DNA of 64,000 nucleotides from JAVJUS01 sp040220455 (GTDB lineage Bacteria; Pseudomonadota; Alphaproteobacteria; DSM-16000; Inquilinaceae). The translations under genes were made by a program, and so were the position numbers. Below are positions 62,624 through 64,000 of this stretch, piece after piece. How positions within the stretch are numbered: position 1 is the first letter of the stretch; every line of letters begins with the position of its first letter. The notes beneath the pieces are model-generated. The model made no database searches, was not told the origin of the DNA, and saw only the letters and a list, made by a program, of their open reading frames with translations. The stretch covers positions 62,001 through 126,000 of the forward strand of contig JAVJUS010000094.1 in the NCBI GenBank assembly GCA_040220455.1. The letters are read 5' to 3'.

Positions 62624-63166
62624 TCAGCCGCTGCCTCCGGGATCGGTCTCGTCGATCAGGTCGGCCAGGCGGAACCGGGCGATCCGCGCGATCTGGGTCA
62701 GCGCCGCCTCGCGCTCCGTCTCGGGGTCGTTGGCGAGGCGGGTCTCCATCGCCGCGAGGATGTCCTGCTTGTCGAGCCCCTTGACGGCGATGACGAAGGG
62801 CATGGCGAAGCGCTCGCGATAGGCGGTGTTGAGCCGGTCGAAGCGCTCGTATTCCGCCTCGCTCAGCCGGTCCAGCCCGGCACCGCGCTGCTCGCCCGTC
62901 GACGCCTCGGTCAGGGCGCCAGCGCGCGCCGCCTTGCCGGCCAGGTCCGGGTGGTTGCGGATCAGCGTCATCTGCCGCTCGACCGGGGCGTGGCGCACCA
63001 CCGCGCACATCGCGTCATGCAGCGTGCCGATCGAGGAGAAGGGCCGGCCCGGCGCCGCGCCCTCCGCGACCCAGGGCGCGTGCTCGAAGATCCCGCCCAG
63101 CGCCTCGACGAACCGGTCGGCGGGCAGGGCGTTGATCTGCGCCAGCGTGAAGCGATATGCCGTCAT
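62624..63166 (-). CDS. uraD: 2-oxo-4-hydroxy-4-carboxy-5-ureidoimidazoline decarboxylase
   Basis: The enzyme completes the ureide branch to (S)-allantoin. The ATG at 63166 gives 180 residues. The conserved RNHPDLAGK with catalytic His is present, as are GIFEHAPWVAEGA and ALNTAYRERFAMPFVIAVKG-like elements typical of the family. It pairs with the HIU hydrolase gene and is divergent from xdhA, so purine breakdown genes are grouped here. Confidence 0.95.
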   Translation of the reverse strand: MTAYRFTLAQINALPADRFVEALGGIFEHAPWVAEGAAPGRPFSSIGTLHDAMCAVVRHAPVERQMTLIRNHPDLAGKAARAGALTEASTGEQRGAGLDRLSEAEYERFDRLNTAYRERFAMPFVIAVKGLDKQDILAAMETRLANDPETEREAALTQIARIARFRLADLIDETDPGGSG

Positions 63167-63308
63167 GGGGCGCGATGATGGGCCGGCCAGGTCGGTCGGG
63201 CAAGAACCGAGGAGCGTCGCGCACGGCCCCGGAATTGCATAGACTTCGCGGGGATCGGCGCCACGCCCGGACGCGCGGCGCCGGGGGGCCGACGAAGCCA
63301 GGGACCAG

Positions 63309-64000
63309 ATGCAGCGCATGAGCGACCGGATCCACTTCCTCCTGGGCGAGACGGCCACCACCGCCGCGGTCGAGGACCCGACGACCACGGTGCTGCAATG
63401 GCTGCGCGCCCGGGGCCGGACCGGGACGAAGGAAGGCTGCGCGGAAGGCGACTGCGGCGCCTGCACCGTGGTGCTGGGCGAGCTCGACGGCTCGGCAGAC
63501 GCGCCGCGGCTGCGCTATCGCGCCGTGAATTCCTGCATCCAGTTCCTGCCCACGCTCCACGGCCGCCAGCTCCTGACCGTCGAGGACCTGGCGGAGCCCG
63601 GCGGCGATCTGCACCCGACCCAGGACGCGATGGTGGCCGAGCACGGCTCCCAGTGCGGCTTCTGCACGCCCGGATTCGTGATGGCGCTGTTCGCGCTCTA
63701 CCACGATCCCGACCTGCCGGAGAGTCCGGACCGGGCGGCGATCGACGACGGGCTGGCAGGCAACCTGTGCCGCTGCACCGGCTACCGTCCGATCGTCGCC
63801 GCCGCGCGGCGGGCGCTCGGCGGCGAGCGCGCGGACCGGTTCTCCCGGGGCCGGGAGCGCACGATGGAGGCGCTACAGGCGATCCGGGCGGGCCGCATGC
63901 CGGAAATCGACGGCTTCCACGCGCCGCGCTCGGTCACGGAGCTGGTCCGGCTCTACGCCGAGCGGCCGAAGGCGCTGCTGCTGGGCGGCGGCACGGATGT
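63309..64000 (+). CDS. xdhA: Xanthine dehydrogenase small subunit XdhA, 5' part (cut by window edge)
   Basis: This is the first 230 codons of the iron-sulfur/FAD subunit, which oxidises hypoxanthine and xanthine to urate. The ATG at 63309 is used; ATG 63318 (MSDRIHF) is also possible. The first [2Fe-2S] centre is CAEGDCGACTVV, the second is CGFCTPGFVMAL with CRCTGYRPI. The FAD domain begins at about 185 and the sequence ends inside LLGGGTD, the flavin-binding loop. It is divergent from uraD by 142 bases. Confidence 0.95.
   Translation, partial: MQRMSDRIHFLLGETATTAAVEDPTTTVLQWLRARGRTGTKEGCAEGDCGACTVVLGELDGSADAPRLRYRAVNSCIQFLPTLHGRQLLTVEDLAEPGGDLHPTQDAMVAEHGSQCGFCTPGFVMALFALYHDPDLPESPDRAAIDDGLAGNLCRCTGYRPIVAAARRALGGERADRFSRGRERTMEALQAIRAGRMPEIDGFHAPRSVTELVRLYAERPKALLLGGGTD

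Overview
The window is 64 kb of GC-rich (roughly 70 %) chromosome from an alphaproteobacterium, most likely Rhodospirillales in the broad sense. This rests on gene order and gene types: surA-pdxA-rsmA, purM/purN facing a DUF2066-pgsA-like-PerM-hdaA run next to sixA-ppk-ppx-rnd, divK-pleD, gatCAB, an EipB-family protein, a 48-residue aa3 oxidase subunit IV, and rpoZ-spoT-acpS-lepB-rnc-era. About 55 protein genes and one tRNA-Ser(GCU) are supported. No phage, insertion sequence, CRISPR array or rRNA operon is visible.

Layout. 1-846: a lower-GC gene fragment entering from the left, a coding remnant and two kinds of inverted repeat. 847-7430: rsmA, pdxA, surA and lptG on the minus strand, then pepA and holC. 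7461-12753: stress-protein/cation-antiporter pair, SMR exporter and ABC-F ATPase, all minus. 12988-20380: ndk, a small oxidase subunit, purN/purM, then DUF2066, a CDP-alcohol phosphotransferase, PerM, HdaA and an SDR. 20405-26490: sixA, ppk1, ppx, rnd (polyphosphate and RNA turnover). 26699-33497: FKBP isomerase, diguanylate cyclase, hydroxyacid dehydrogenase, EipB, DinB, then divK-pleD. 33562-42158: AEC transporter, ruvX, gatC-gatA, a copper module (copA-cueR-cytochrome c), gatB. 42232-45103: small conserved protein, tRNA-Ser, a Panacea-like protein and two tandem PAS_5-like proteins; this is the most accessory-looking part. 45466-50286: LytM-type peptidase with bactofilin, threonine dehydratase, hydrolase and haloacid dehalogenase. 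50334-55301: soluble lytic transglycosylase, dapA, smpB, family-5 uracil-DNA glycosylase, NYN protein. 55628-62178: rpoZ, bifunctional Rel, acpS, lepB, rnc, era, CHAP lipoprotein. 62200-64000: purine/urate catabolism (HIU hydrolase, OHCU decarboxylase, start of xdhA).

Most genes are housekeeping. The unusual signals are structural. A CueR-controlled copper-efflux module lies between gatCA and gatB. lptF and lptD are absent from the otherwise conserved lptG/surA neighbourhood. purM and the lytic transglycosylase have no ATG, GTG or TTG at a sensible start. A GTAGGTCG-type repeat family appears at three places, one of which supplies the stop codon of rnd. A Panacea-like gene of lower GC sits beside the tRNA. 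I found no clearly new multi-gene system; the best candidates for novelty are the 42.2-45.1 kb segment and the two missing-start genes.
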